Source: Bradyrhizobium sp. LTSP885 (GTDB lineage: Bacteria; Pseudomonadota; Alphaproteobacteria; Rhizobiales; Xanthobacteraceae). From it: a stretch of DNA of 64,000 bases. A program made the position numbers and the translations under genes. The notes beneath the pieces are model-generated. The model did not search any database. It had not been told where the DNA came from and saw only the letters and a program-made list of their open reading frames with translations. Each line of letters starts with the position of its first letter. Position 1 is the stretch's first letter. The DNA lies in the NCBI RefSeq assembly GCF_000938305.1, contig NZ_JYMT01000042.1:524815-588814 (forward strand), written 5' to 3'. This document shows positions 1 through 7,209 of the stretch, in pieces.

Positions 1-38
1 CCCCGCCGATGCGGAGCCTCTCCTCGGTATATTGCAGA

Positions 39-269
39 TCAGTGACCGACCATCCCCGACCCCATCGCGCCGTCGTAGCCTGACCAGCCCGGCTGAGCAG
101 CAACATTGCCGGGCGCGGCATAGGCATTGTTGCTGTTTCGAAATTGCTCGGTTGCTACGGCGCGGTGATTTGTTCGCGTGCGGTAGTGTCCGGAGGCAGC
201 CGCCGCCGCTTGCGCGGTTAAGACCGCAATGATCGAGGCACCGACGACTGCAAGAATTGTCTTTCGCAT
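39..269 (-). CDS. Small secreted hypothetical protein
   Basis: A 76-residue protein beginning MRKTILAVVGASIIAVLTA, a clear Sec signal peptide ending near an Ala-rich cleavage region. The mature part is short, polar and rich in Asn, Gly, Arg and Tyr, with no known catalytic motif. The open frame extends further upstream, but the ATG at 269 is preferred because GGGAGA lies just before it and the signal peptide starts there. The type is common in Bradyrhizobium, usually without assigned function; export to the periplasm is inferred from the signal sequence alone. Confidence 0.65.
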   Translation of the reverse strand: MRKTILAVVGASIIAVLTAQAAAAASGHYRTRTNHRAVATEQFRNSNNAYAAPGNVAAQPGWSGYDGAMGSGMVGH

Positions 270-597
270 CGTTATCTCCCATTTTTTGGCGGAAAGTCTG
301 CGTTTGTACTTTCCGATTGCCTGGAGATAGCGATGGTTGGGTGGTCTGATTATGGGTGAGATTTTGAATAGACTGTTCTTTGGGAAGGGATAATCAGCGA
401 CGACCGCATTCCTTTCATTCCGGAAACAATCGGCCCCGCGGGACCGCTTGCTTAGCCCGTTCTCAGCAAGCACACGATCTCGCTCGCAAGGACATCTAAG
501 GAACCGGACATCGCGCCTCCTCCTAATGAGTTATGGCAGCATCCGGCGCGACCGGATAAGTTGATAGTTGTTTTTGCTCATTTATTGGACCTGCACA
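270..597. other. Intergenic, no gene seen
   Basis: About 330 bases between a leftward secreted-protein gene and a rightward membrane-protein gene. It should hold the divergent promoters, but I see no convincing consensus promoter, repeat or RNA gene. The upstream part of the leftward frame is open here but lacks a ribosome-binding site. Confidence 0.4.
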
Positions 598-888
598 GTG
601 CGGATCTTACTCATTGTCCTGGGGATATGGCTGCTTCTGAACGTCCTCTTCGTGGTCGTAATAGCCCCGCCGCGCAAACCGCGGCGGACCGAACCGGCGC
701 GCCAATCCGGCAGTGACTTCGCGCCTGCACCGATCGACAAGAACGCCTATCCGTTTGAGGACGACGAGAAGGTCTCCCTCCGCCACACCATCGTCTCGGT
801 CGGGATGGGCGCATTCTTCGTGCTGTCCCCGTTTTTGCTCGAGGCGATCGAAGCCACGAAACGCCTCTTCAAGAGAGGCCGCGAATAA
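598..888 (+). CDS. Small membrane protein, hypothetical
   Basis: A protein of about 96 residues if the GTG at 598 is the start; a TTG at 568 would add ten residues. One strongly hydrophobic N-terminal helix (ILLIVLGIWLLLNVLFVVVI) is followed by a Pro/Arg-rich polar segment and a second hydrophobic stretch (SVGMGAFFVLSPFLL) near the C-terminus, so it is probably a two-span inner-membrane protein. No family could be named. Ribosome-binding sites are weak at both candidate starts. Confidence 0.55.
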   Translation: MRILLIVLGIWLLLNVLFVVVIAPPRKPRRTEPARQSGSDFAPAPIDKNAYPFEDDEKVSLRHTIVSVGMGAFFVLSPFLLEAIEATKRLFKRGRE

Positions 889-935
889 CCCGCCCTCCGC
901 CTGGAAGCACTCATGACCTCGACCGGGTTTTCGAC

Positions 936-1118
936 ATGATCACAAGGCGCGATTGGGCATTCGTCGTGGTCTGCATCGCAGGCGCACTGCTGCTCGGTAT
1001 CTGGAGCTTCCAATTGGGTCTCGAATTTCATCGATCCCAGTCCGGCGCCACCGATCTCAGCAGCGCGCGTCGACACGATAGCGCTCCAGACAATTTGGTA
1101 ACCCGCGGCGCTGAGTAG
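936..1118 (+). CDS. Possible small single-span membrane protein
   Basis: A 60-codon frame with an N-terminal hydrophobic helix (WAFVVVCIAGALLLGIW) after two arginines, which fits a signal anchor. There is no clear ribosome-binding site, and a longer frame overlaps on the other strand. It follows the preceding membrane-protein gene by about 50 bases and could be co-transcribed. It may be real or chance; no function can be offered. Confidence 0.35.
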   Translation: MITRRDWAFVVVCIAGALLLGIWSFQLGLEFHRSQSGATDLSSARRHDSAPDNLVTRGAE

Positions 1119-1151
1119 GTCGGAGGCAGCCACGGGCTCGCTCCGTAAGGT

Positions 1152-1307
1152 CTAAATGCGTTGGCCACGCCCCCGCGAGCCGGCGTCAACGTGAAATACA
1201 AGTTCGCCCGCGTCAGTGATGCCGGAATCATAGCCATTGCGATATCCGGCCCGGTAGAACAGCGTGGCCACTGCGCACGAGCAAAGGGCCAGAATGACGC
1301 TCGTCAT
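1152..1307 (-). CDS. Possible small membrane peptide
   Basis: A 51-residue frame starting MTSVILALCSCAVATLFYRAG, one predicted hydrophobic segment followed by a polar tail. A start 42 bases upstream is also available. The ribosome-binding site is weak (AGGCAACCT). Small proteins with the motif 'YRAGYRNGYDSG' look family-like rather than random, but I cannot name one. Confidence 0.35.
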   Translation of the reverse strand: MTSVILALCSCAVATLFYRAGYRNGYDSGITDAGELVFHVDAGSRGRGQRI

Positions 1308-1485
1308 AGGTTGCCTGCCATCTTTCTTCGGCGGCCCAACACGAGCCACCAGTTGCGCCGCCGACCATAGCGCGGATTACGGCGCTCCCACGGCTAAGCC
1401 GTGTCCCGCATGGGTCTGACCCAGCGTTTTGAGTTTCGCAATTTTCGCTCCGCATTGAAACGATGCTGCGTCGCCGTCAGAAAAG

Positions 1486-1998
1486 CTACGCGCAAGCCAT
1501 GCCGGGAAAACAAGCCATGCCGGGAAAACAAGCCATGCGGGGAAAGACGGCAATGTCGTCGTCCGTGTTCGCCCGATCGCGCCGCTTGCGACCGCCGATC
1601 GCCTTCGTGCGAAGGTGACGGATATCCAGCACGCGCAGCGCAATCGGCACGCGCTGCAAAATCCAGCGAGCGTGATCAGCAGCTTGCCTGATCACGGTCA
1701 TCACGGTCGCGACGCGCGTGAAGATGCCGACCAGGAAGATCATCGAGAAGATATCGATGTAGGCGAGCATGTCGCCAAGCAGCAACAATTCGGGAGGCAG
1801 CGGAATCCGGTGCAAATAGGCGAAGACGAGGATGACGACCGGGATGAACGCGATAACCCGTCGCAACGTCAGCCGATCGAGAAAGGCAGCGAGTTCAACA
1901 ACCAGGATTTGCCACAACCAGTCGCCCAGCGCGGCGGGCTTGTCGATCGTCCAAGTCTGCCAAAATGGCTGCCAAAACTGCTTCCAGATCTGCCACAT
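1486..1998 (-). CDS. Hypothetical membrane protein with repeated C-terminal tail
   Basis: About 170 residues from the ATG at 1998 (24 further residues are possible upstream). The N-terminal part is Trp-rich and probably amphipathic; two hydrophobic stretches follow (VIAFIPVVILVFAYL and the segment around DIFSMIFLVGIF), indicating an integral membrane protein. A basic region follows. The C-terminus is unusual: the hexapeptide MACFPG recurs because an 18-bp unit is present three times in the DNA. No enzyme motif is visible. The body looks conserved, while the repeated tail is likely a recent slippage product. Confidence 0.6.
   Translation of the reverse strand: MWQIWKQFWQPFWQTWTIDKPAALGDWLWQILVVELAAFLDRLTLRRVIAFIPVVILVFAYLHRIPLPPELLLLGDMLAYIDIFSMIFLVGIFTRVATVMTVIRQAADHARWILQRVPIALRVLDIRHLRTKAIGGRKRRDRANTDDDIAVFPRMACFPGMACFPGMACA
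1493..1546. repeat. Three tandem copies of an 18-bp unit
   Basis: Units at 1493-1510, 1511-1528 and 1529-1546. The first two are identical (CAAGCCATGCCGGGAAAA); the third differs at two positions. The array lies inside the 3' end of the leftward membrane-protein gene, where it encodes repeated Cys-Phe-Pro-Gly-Met-Ala, and stays in frame because the unit is a multiple of three. Confidence 0.95.
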
Positions 1999-2082
1999 CG
2001 TCGCGGGCGCCCCACTGCTGCAATGTCGGGCAGCTGCTCCAAATGGACCACGCCGCCACGGCAGGTTCAATACCGCCAGATG

Positions 2083-2247
2083 TCACGGATCGGATGACGC
2101 CTGGTTTCCGTTGCCGTCGAGCAGGCTGGCTTCGTCGCGGCCGGACTCCGCCGACGGAAAGACGCGCTCGTAGTTCGCGCGGGCCTCACGTATCAGTCGC
2201 GCACGCTCAAGTTCGGACTTCGAAATGAACCGGATAACTTCGCCCAT
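2083..2247 (-). CDS. Small 'SELERARLIREAR' hypothetical protein
   Basis: A 54-residue protein starting MGEVIRFISKSELERARLIREAR. I recognise this short family from Bradyrhizobium genomes, where several paralogues share the Ser-Glu-Leu-Glu-Arg-Ala-Arg-Leu-Ile-Arg-Glu-Ala-Arg core; its function is unknown. A GGAGAG ribosome-binding site precedes the ATG at 2247, which rules against the longer open frame reaching 2361. The protein is soluble, charged and probably helical. Confidence 0.7.
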   Translation of the reverse strand: MGEVIRFISKSELERARLIREARANYERVFPSAESGRDEASLLDGNGNQASSDP

Positions 2248-2364
2248 TTGCTCTCCAACGCAGTCTGTTCGATCAACCCGATCGACAATGCGAACCTCGT
2301 GCCAGATTGGTCCAAGAGACCTAAGTTCCCTCACCTCGGTGCTGGTGACTTGCCGCGACATGTC

Positions 2365-2625
2365 TCACCGGATCACCCGCGGCGGCATCCGCTGCGGGCC
2401 GAATGCAAAGCGCGGATTGTAGCCGCAAGAGGCATCCTGGCCGGATGCGGTTGCCTGACACTGCTGGTAGGTCTGGAAACCGCAATAGCCGGGATATCCC
2501 TGCTGCCTGCCCTGAATGCACCAGGGATAGTCATACGGATCGGCCGCCGCTGGCGACGCAAGGCCCATAAGCGAACCGGCGCCGAGCGCCGCAAACGCCA
2601 GAACTGCCCAAATTGTCACGCGCAT
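2365..2625 (-). CDS. DUF3551-type secreted protein
   Basis: An 86-residue protein with an N-terminal signal peptide (MRVTIWAVLAFAALGAGSLM, then an Ala-rich cleavage site AAADPYDYPWC). The mature domain carries the spacing typical of DUF3551: YPWC, GYCGF, QCQATASG and CGYNPRF, with conserved cysteines probably forming disulfides in the periplasm. A purine-rich GGAAGAGGAAA precedes the ATG. The family is abundant in Bradyrhizobium and has no assigned function. Confidence 0.8.
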   Translation of the reverse strand: MRVTIWAVLAFAALGAGSLMGLASPAAADPYDYPWCIQGRQQGYPGYCGFQTYQQCQATASGQDASCGYNPRFAFGPQRMPPRVIR

Positions 2626-2968
2626 GGTCCCGTTTCCTCTTCCGATCGGCCCCACCCGTTGATGTAGGTACGGAAGCGGATTACGCGAGGTTTCCGGCCG
2701 CCGTCTCAAGAAGCCGTGAGGGACGATCGAGACCAGTTCCCCACGTTGAATGAAGGCGGCTGGCCGGCCTTCAACGTCCGCGCCTGATCCGTCGATGCCT
2801 GCTGTCCTGGCTCCGCTGGACGCATGTGGTCAACCGGCAGTTAACGCAACGGGTGCGGTTGAGGTGCGCAACTTAAGTGCGCTGCAATGCGCACGCTCTA
2901 ATCTCGGTGCCGATCACCATGACGAACGACGACAGACGACCTTCAGTTTGTCGCACAGGGGGATATTC
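2626..2968. other. Intergenic, divergent promoter region
   Basis: About 340 bases between a leftward DUF3551 gene and a rightward secreted metallopeptidase-like gene. A small inverted repeat, GTGCGCA...TGCGCAC, lies near 2863-2893, but I see no convincing promoter or gene. The frame upstream of 2969 is open but lacks a ribosome-binding site. Confidence 0.4.
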
Positions 2969-3769
2969 ATGCGTTGTACGCTCGTCGCCTCAATCATCCT
3001 GTCGCTCACGCTTGGCCATGCACTGGCTGGACCAAGAACATCCGAGCCGTCCAATGCGCCCGCACCGACGCCGACCGGCTTCGAGAAATATCGCGGCTAT
3101 GTTTTCGATCTCTCCGAGAATACCGAACGCAAGGACGTCGCTGACCTCGCCGACATGGTCCGCCGCCAGCTCGACGTCGTGGAAGCGGCGCGCTTCAGCC
3201 CGAGGGTGCTGCAATTCTTCCACAGCGTGCCGATTGTTGCGAGCGAGATGGCGTGTCTTGAGGAGGGAGCCGCCGCGGCCTGCTACGGCATCATGTCTCC
3301 TGAATGGGACCAGCGCACGACGCGCGATATCACCATCTGGGATCACGATAAGCAGCAGTGGACCAATTCGGACCCGCTGGCACTTGCCGTCGATTCCGGC
3401 ATTGGCGTCATCAAACTGCGCCCGAACATGATGCGCTCTGAGAAGGACCCGGTGCTGCTGCACGAATTCCTTCACGCCTATCACGCCCGGCTGATGCCGA
3501 ACGGTTATGAAAACAAGGTCATCAAGAATTTCGCCGGCGAAGCCAAGTCAAAGGAGCTGTTCCCAAAGGACGCCTACGCGTTGAAAAACCATCAGGAGTT
3601 CTTCGCGGTTACGGCGAGCATCTTCCTTGCGGGCAAGGATTCTGCGCACGAACCCTATACGCGCGCCAAGCTCAAGGAGAAGATGCCGGAATACTATAAG
3701 TATCTCGTCGGCCTGTTCGGCTTCGACCCGGAAGAGACAAGCGTCACGCCCGTCGCATCGGCGAACTGA
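2969..3769 (+). CDS. Secreted HExxH metallopeptidase-like protein
   Basis: A 266-residue protein with a signal peptide (MRCTLVASIILSLTLGHALA). Residues 165-169 read HEFLH, the HExxH zinc-binding signature, and a second acidic site occurs in NHQEFFA with Glu near residue 210, a suitable third zinc ligand for a gluzincin. Three cysteines may form disulfides. I cannot match it confidently to a named peptidase family; the HExxH plus 'QEFFA' layout recalls the lethal-factor/Pro-Pro endopeptidase fold. The ATG at 2969 is chosen because the signal peptide begins there and GGGGGA lies just upstream. A hairpin terminator follows. Confidence 0.7.
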   Translation: MRCTLVASIILSLTLGHALAGPRTSEPSNAPAPTPTGFEKYRGYVFDLSENTERKDVADLADMVRRQLDVVEAARFSPRVLQFFHSVPIVASEMACLEEGAAAACYGIMSPEWDQRTTRDITIWDHDKQQWTNSDPLALAVDSGIGVIKLRPNMMRSEKDPVLLHEFLHAYHARLMPNGYENKVIKNFAGEAKSKELFPKDAYALKNHQEFFAVTASIFLAGKDSAHEPYTRAKLKEKMPEYYKYLVGLFGFDPEETSVTPVASAN

Positions 3770-3810
3770 ATTTTGAAACTACTGAATCTCGACACTGCCG
3801 AAAAGAGCAC

Positions 3811-3846
3811 GAGGCCCGGTGTGCCTAGGAGACCGGGCCTCGCGTC
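3811..3846. terminator. GC-rich hairpin between convergent genes
   Basis: GAGGCCCGGT (3811-3820) pairs perfectly with ACCGGGCCTC (3832-3841). It lies between the convergent metallopeptidase-like gene and hbdA and could end transcription in both directions, although the following T-run is weak. Confidence 0.6.
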
Positions 3847-3961
3847 TTCTGTCCCCCGCCTCACGTGGCGGATCAGGTGATGTCTGATGACACGCGTGTT
3901 AGATCAAGTCTTCCGCGCGATCCATTCCGGATGACTACGGTATCGGCCGCGTGATCAGATC

Positions 3962-4813
3962 TCACTTGCTGTAGCTGTAAAATCCCTGACCGGTCTTGCG
4001 GCCGAGATGACCGGCATCGACCATTTCCTTCAAGAGCGGCGCGGGCCGGTACTTGGGATCGTTGAATCCGGTATAAAACACCTCCATCACCGACAGCATC
4101 GTGTCGAGGCCGATCAAGTCGGCGAGCGCGAGCGGTCCGATCGGGTGGTTACAGCCGAGTTTCATGCCGGCATCGATCTCCTCGGCGGTGGCAATGCCCT
4201 CCTGCAGCGCGAAGATCGCCTCGTTGATCATCGGGCACAGGATGCGGTTGACGGCAAAGCCCGGGCTGTTCTTCGCAGTGATTGCGACCTTGCCGACGCG
4301 CTTGGCGAAAGCGGTTGCCTTGGCGACAGTATCGTCCGACGTCTGCAGCCCGCGGATCAATTCAAGCAGCGCCATCACCGGAACCGGGTTGAAGAAATGC
4401 ATCCCGATGAAGCGGTCGGGACGATCCGTCGCGGCCGCGAGCCTGGTGATCGAGATCGACGATGTGTTGGTGGCGAGCAGCGTGCTCGGCTTCAACGATG
4501 CGCAGAGGTCCTTCAGGATCTTGATCTTGAGGTCCTCATTCTCGGTGGCAGCCTCGATCACCAGGTCACAGGCGACGAGCTTGGCTTTGTCTGACGTCGC
4601 CGTGATGCGCGCCAGCGTCGCCTCGCGGTCGGCAGCGGTCATCTTCTCCTTGCTGACCAGGCGATCGAGGCTTGCCCCGACCGTCTTCAGGCCGCGCTGC
4701 ACCGCGGCGTCGGATATGTCGACCATGGTGACGCCGAGCCCCGCCGCAGCGCTCACCTGGGCGATGCCATTGCCCATGGTCCCGGCACCGATGATGCCAA
4801 CCGTCTCGATCAT
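3962..4813 (-). CDS. hbdA: 3-hydroxybutyryl-CoA dehydrogenase
   Basis: A 283-residue enzyme oxidising 3-hydroxybutyryl-CoA to acetoacetyl-CoA with NAD(P)+, part of butanoate/polyhydroxybutyrate and fatty-acid metabolism in the cytosol. The N-terminus has the Rossmann motif GIIGAGTMGNGIAQ. The central NTSSISIT and HFFNPVPVM blocks, the latter with the catalytic His, and the C-terminal dimerisation domain (GPLALADLIGLD, GRKTGQGFYSY) are all present. Length is normal for the family. It appears monocistronic, and its closest relatives are Hbd/PaaH single-function enzymes rather than FadB fusions. Confidence 0.93.
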   Translation of the reverse strand: MIETVGIIGAGTMGNGIAQVSAAAGLGVTMVDISDAAVQRGLKTVGASLDRLVSKEKMTAADREATLARITATSDKAKLVACDLVIEAATENEDLKIKILKDLCASLKPSTLLATNTSSISITRLAAATDRPDRFIGMHFFNPVPVMALLELIRGLQTSDDTVAKATAFAKRVGKVAITAKNSPGFAVNRILCPMINEAIFALQEGIATAEEIDAGMKLGCNHPIGPLALADLIGLDTMLSVMEVFYTGFNDPKYRPAPLLKEMVDAGHLGRKTGQGFYSYSK

Positions 4814-4947
4814 TGTGTTCGTCCTTCCCGTCGCTTGAGCCGCCCCGCGGCACCGTCAAGAAAATGCGGACCTGCCATCCGCGGAAAGCGCATGCATAGC
4901 AGTCCGCTCAGGCGGCCGATACGGGAATGGCTGGTATCCTGGTGATG

Positions 4948-5139
4948 CTATTCGGGGCGCGGCGGCAACGATTGCCGCGGGGGCACGGCCGCGCGTGGCG
5001 GCACCCTGAGACGCGGCGGCTCGGCGACGCGCGACGGCTCGAGCATGCGATTCAGCCTGACGATCCACCAGGCCAGCCGTCCGTAGCTGCGGCGAAGCGC
5101 CGGCAATATCCCCTCGTCGATGTCATGCTCCGGGTCCAT
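4948..5139 (-). CDS. Small Pro/Arg-rich hypothetical protein
   Basis: A 63-residue frame starting MDPEHDIDEGILPALRRSYG. The N-terminal half looks helical; the C-terminus is built of repeated Pro-Pro-Arg units (VPPRAAVPPRQSLPPRPE). AAGGCGCGGAG precedes the ATG. No function is known. The composition is low complexity, so chance coding in GC-rich DNA cannot be excluded. Confidence 0.45.
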   Translation of the reverse strand: MDPEHDIDEGILPALRRSYGRLAWWIVRLNRMLEPSRVAEPPRLRVPPRAAVPPRQSLPPRPE

Positions 5140-5372
5140 CTCCGCGCCTTGCTAGCCTCCATCCTTGAAGGAACGGTTTGGTGCAATCGCGCAGTGGAGG
5201 ATCAGCTTTAAGAAATTGACAACCAACCCTGATAGACCGAATCACCGTACTCATGAGGTAGACTGGTTCCACACGGAAATAGTGGCAAGGTGCGACCTTC
5301 TGCTACTTCCACGCGAGCCGGAAGATTGCTAGTTTGTTGCAGGGATGGCACTCAGAAACGCTGGGGGATGCG

Positions 5373-5627
5373 GTGTTTCGATTGTTTCGGTGGTGGAGGA
5401 CGAGCAAGCTGACGTTGGCTTGCCCGAATTGCAAAGAGATCGCCTCATCGGGTGTGTTCCGGCGCGGGCGCTATCTGCTGGGCGACGCGCCATTGCGTTG
5501 CGACCATTGCGAATCCGCGACGCCGGTGACGTTGTGGCGCTTCGAGGGGTTGTCGCAACGCCGATGTGCGGCCGCCGGCCATGCCTATCCGCGGCAGTCG
5601 CTGCTGTCGGATTCGTCCGCGAACTAG
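5373..5627 (+). CDS. Small protein with two CxxC pairs
   Basis: An 84-residue protein if the GTG at 5373 is the start; a GGGGGA ribosome-binding site sits six bases upstream, favouring it over the TTG codons near 5334. CPNC and CDHC pairs lie about 32 residues apart and probably bind one zinc ion in a ribbon-like fold. The rest is basic and contains several Trp and Arg. Function unknown; the pattern suggests nucleic-acid or protein binding. Confidence 0.55.
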   Translation: MFRLFRWWRTSKLTLACPNCKEIASSGVFRRGRYLLGDAPLRCDHCESATPVTLWRFEGLSQRRCAAAGHAYPRQSLLSDSSAN

Positions 5628-6043
5628 ATCGGCGACGTTCCGCAAAGCGCGCTGATGTCGCGGCTGCCAGTTGAGCGGCTGTTGCGCGCGACCAGTAATC
5701 TCCCGGATTGATGACCGATACCGTGGCGCTGCAACATCGCGCCGGCCGGCATGCCTCGCGTTGAGTTGATCGAATTTTGGAGCAAGCGCCGCGACCTAAG
5801 AAAATAACCGATGAGGGCTATGCCCATGCTTGCCGAAAAATTCTTTTTGTATCTCGAGACGTTGCTCAAGAGCCCAACCCACTCCGACGGAAGCCCGCGC
5901 GTGGTGAGCACGTCGCCCCATGTGCCGGTCAAGCTGCCGGGCAGCAAATAATCCGGAAGCCACATCGTCCGGAGGTCTGGACCACTGACGGGAATGCTGT
6001 CAGCCTCGTCGCGCGGACGTTTGGTCCGCAATGAGGTGAGCCG
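5628..6043. other. Intergenic stretch without a supported gene
   Basis: About 415 bases with open frames on both strands (a leftward one spanning most of it), but none has a ribosome-binding site, a recognisable domain or codon use like the neighbouring genes. It presumably contains the promoter of the following secreted-protein gene. Confidence 0.4.
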
Positions 6044-6370
6044 ATGAAACGGGCAGCCCGTTGCCTCCGATATGCGCCGCTCGCCGCGCTCGCCCTGATC
6101 GTTGGCGCGCTGCCCGCGGCAGCCCAGGAGCTGTGGCCGGCCGTTCCGCCCGAACTAGGCCTGCGCGCGCCGCTGGCGGACGTTTGGCTCCCCTACCGCT
6201 GCAGCACCGGCCCCGTGCAAAACTTCTACCACGGCGCGCTCTACCGCGAACCGCCGGCGATCTATCGCGGCTACGCCTATCGTCCGTACTATCGCTACAC
6301 CGCCTCGCGCGTTGTGCCGCGAACCTATGTCTGTGTGGACGAGCACGTGAGCCATCTCACAGCCCGCTGA
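6044..6370 (+). CDS. Secreted hypothetical protein
   Basis: A 108-residue protein with a basic N-terminus and hydrophobic core ending in Ala-Gln (LAALALIVGALPAAAQE), a good Sec signal peptide. The mature part is rich in Tyr, Arg and Pro (IYRGYAYRPYYRY) and has two cysteines about 60 residues apart. GAGGTGAG precedes the ATG. Its role is unknown; it is probably a periplasmic or surface small protein. Confidence 0.65.
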   Translation: MKRAARCLRYAPLAALALIVGALPAAAQELWPAVPPELGLRAPLADVWLPYRCSTGPVQNFYHGALYREPPAIYRGYAYRPYYRYTASRVVPRTYVCVDEHVSHLTAR

Positions 6371-6413
6371 CGTCAGGTGCGTTACACGGGCTCCGTAAGA
6401 CCACGGAGCCGTC

Positions 6414-6617
6414 ATGGGCAACAGGATCGATTTCGGGACCATCATCGTTGCGGTCTGCGTTGCCGGATACGCGGCGATCATGCTCGCTTGTGTGGCCCAA
6501 ACCGGGTTCGGCCTGTCCGCCGCGCAGATCCGTCATCTCTCGATGATCACTGCACTTTTCATCGCGCTCCCGGTGGCGCTGGATTTCCTTCGTCCACGGC
6601 CCGACAAGGCTCGCTGA
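6414..6617 (+). CDS. Small two-span membrane protein
   Basis: A 67-residue protein with two hydrophobic segments (TIIVAVCVAGYAAIMLACV and MITALFIALPVALDFL) separated by a short polar loop, ending in a basic tail. CGGAG precedes the ATG. It follows the secreted-protein gene by about 40 bases on the same strand and may be co-transcribed. No family recognised. Confidence 0.55.
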   Translation: MGNRIDFGTIIVAVCVAGYAAIMLACVAQTGFGLSAAQIRHLSMITALFIALPVALDFLRPRPDKAR

Positions 6618-6760
6618 GCCGGCGCGGATGACGGCATCGCGCGTTCGCCGCGCGCCCCGATCCGGGGCGTCGCCGATTCACTCAACGCAACATGGCGCTG
6701 GCTGAAACGACGCGAATCAGCGCTACTCCACAACTGATCATTGCTTGAGATTCCGGCGGC

Positions 6761-7009
6761 ATGACCCAGCCCGAGGTCTTGGATCAGAATATTCGCGCCC
6801 TGCAGGAATGGCTGCGCAAGGCCTGGCTGCAGCTCGGGGATCCTTCGCTCACCGCTTTCTCTCGTCGCGAATTGCGCAACCAGATGAAACAATGCAGCGC
6901 GGATCTGCGCATGCATTTGCAGACCGCATCGGAGCGGCCACCGCAGCCCTCCGCGAAGCCCCCCAAGGCGTTCGCCAAGCCAGAGCTGCGGCTCCTCGCC
7001 CTGAGCTAG
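6761..7009 (+). CDS. Small hypothetical protein
   Basis: An 82-residue soluble protein. The N-terminal half appears helical (DQNIRALQEWLRKAWLQLG), and the C-terminal part is Pro/Lys-rich and probably disordered (PPQPSAKPPKAFAKPE). The style is common among Bradyrhizobium conserved hypotheticals. The ribosome-binding site is weak. A much longer frame overlaps in another register, but its real gene begins near 7210. Confidence 0.55.
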   Translation: MTQPEVLDQNIRALQEWLRKAWLQLGDPSLTAFSRRELRNQMKQCSADLRMHLQTASERPPQPSAKPPKAFAKPELRLLALS

Positions 7010-7209
7010 GCACAATCACGGGCCGTCAGGCGTTGCAACGCTCGGCCATGGCGCGCGTGCCAAAATGCCGCGTTGCCCGCCGCATGCGCGTCATACCTGC
7101 GGCCGGCTTGCGCCTGACCGCCCCACAAGGCACAGCAAATCAGCTCCGGCGTGCCTATATAGCGGCCGTCGTGTCGCGGCGAACGCCGCCGAATGCTTTA
7201 GGGACCCCT

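Noticed and set aside
2863..2893. Short inverted repeat GTGCGCA/TGCGCAC as an operator
   Set aside because: Seven-base GC-rich arms occur by chance in such DNA and there is no second copy or nearby regulator.
5624..6031. 135-codon leftward frame between the CxxC protein and the secreted protein
   Set aside because: No ribosome-binding site, no recognisable motif, and overlapping alternative frames; kept as an intergenic region.
6745..7209. Long N-terminal extension of the CNNM/CorC protein
   Set aside because: It overlaps the 82-residue gene at 6761-7009 in another frame, is not membrane-like, and the conserved family N-terminus begins at the GTG at 7210.
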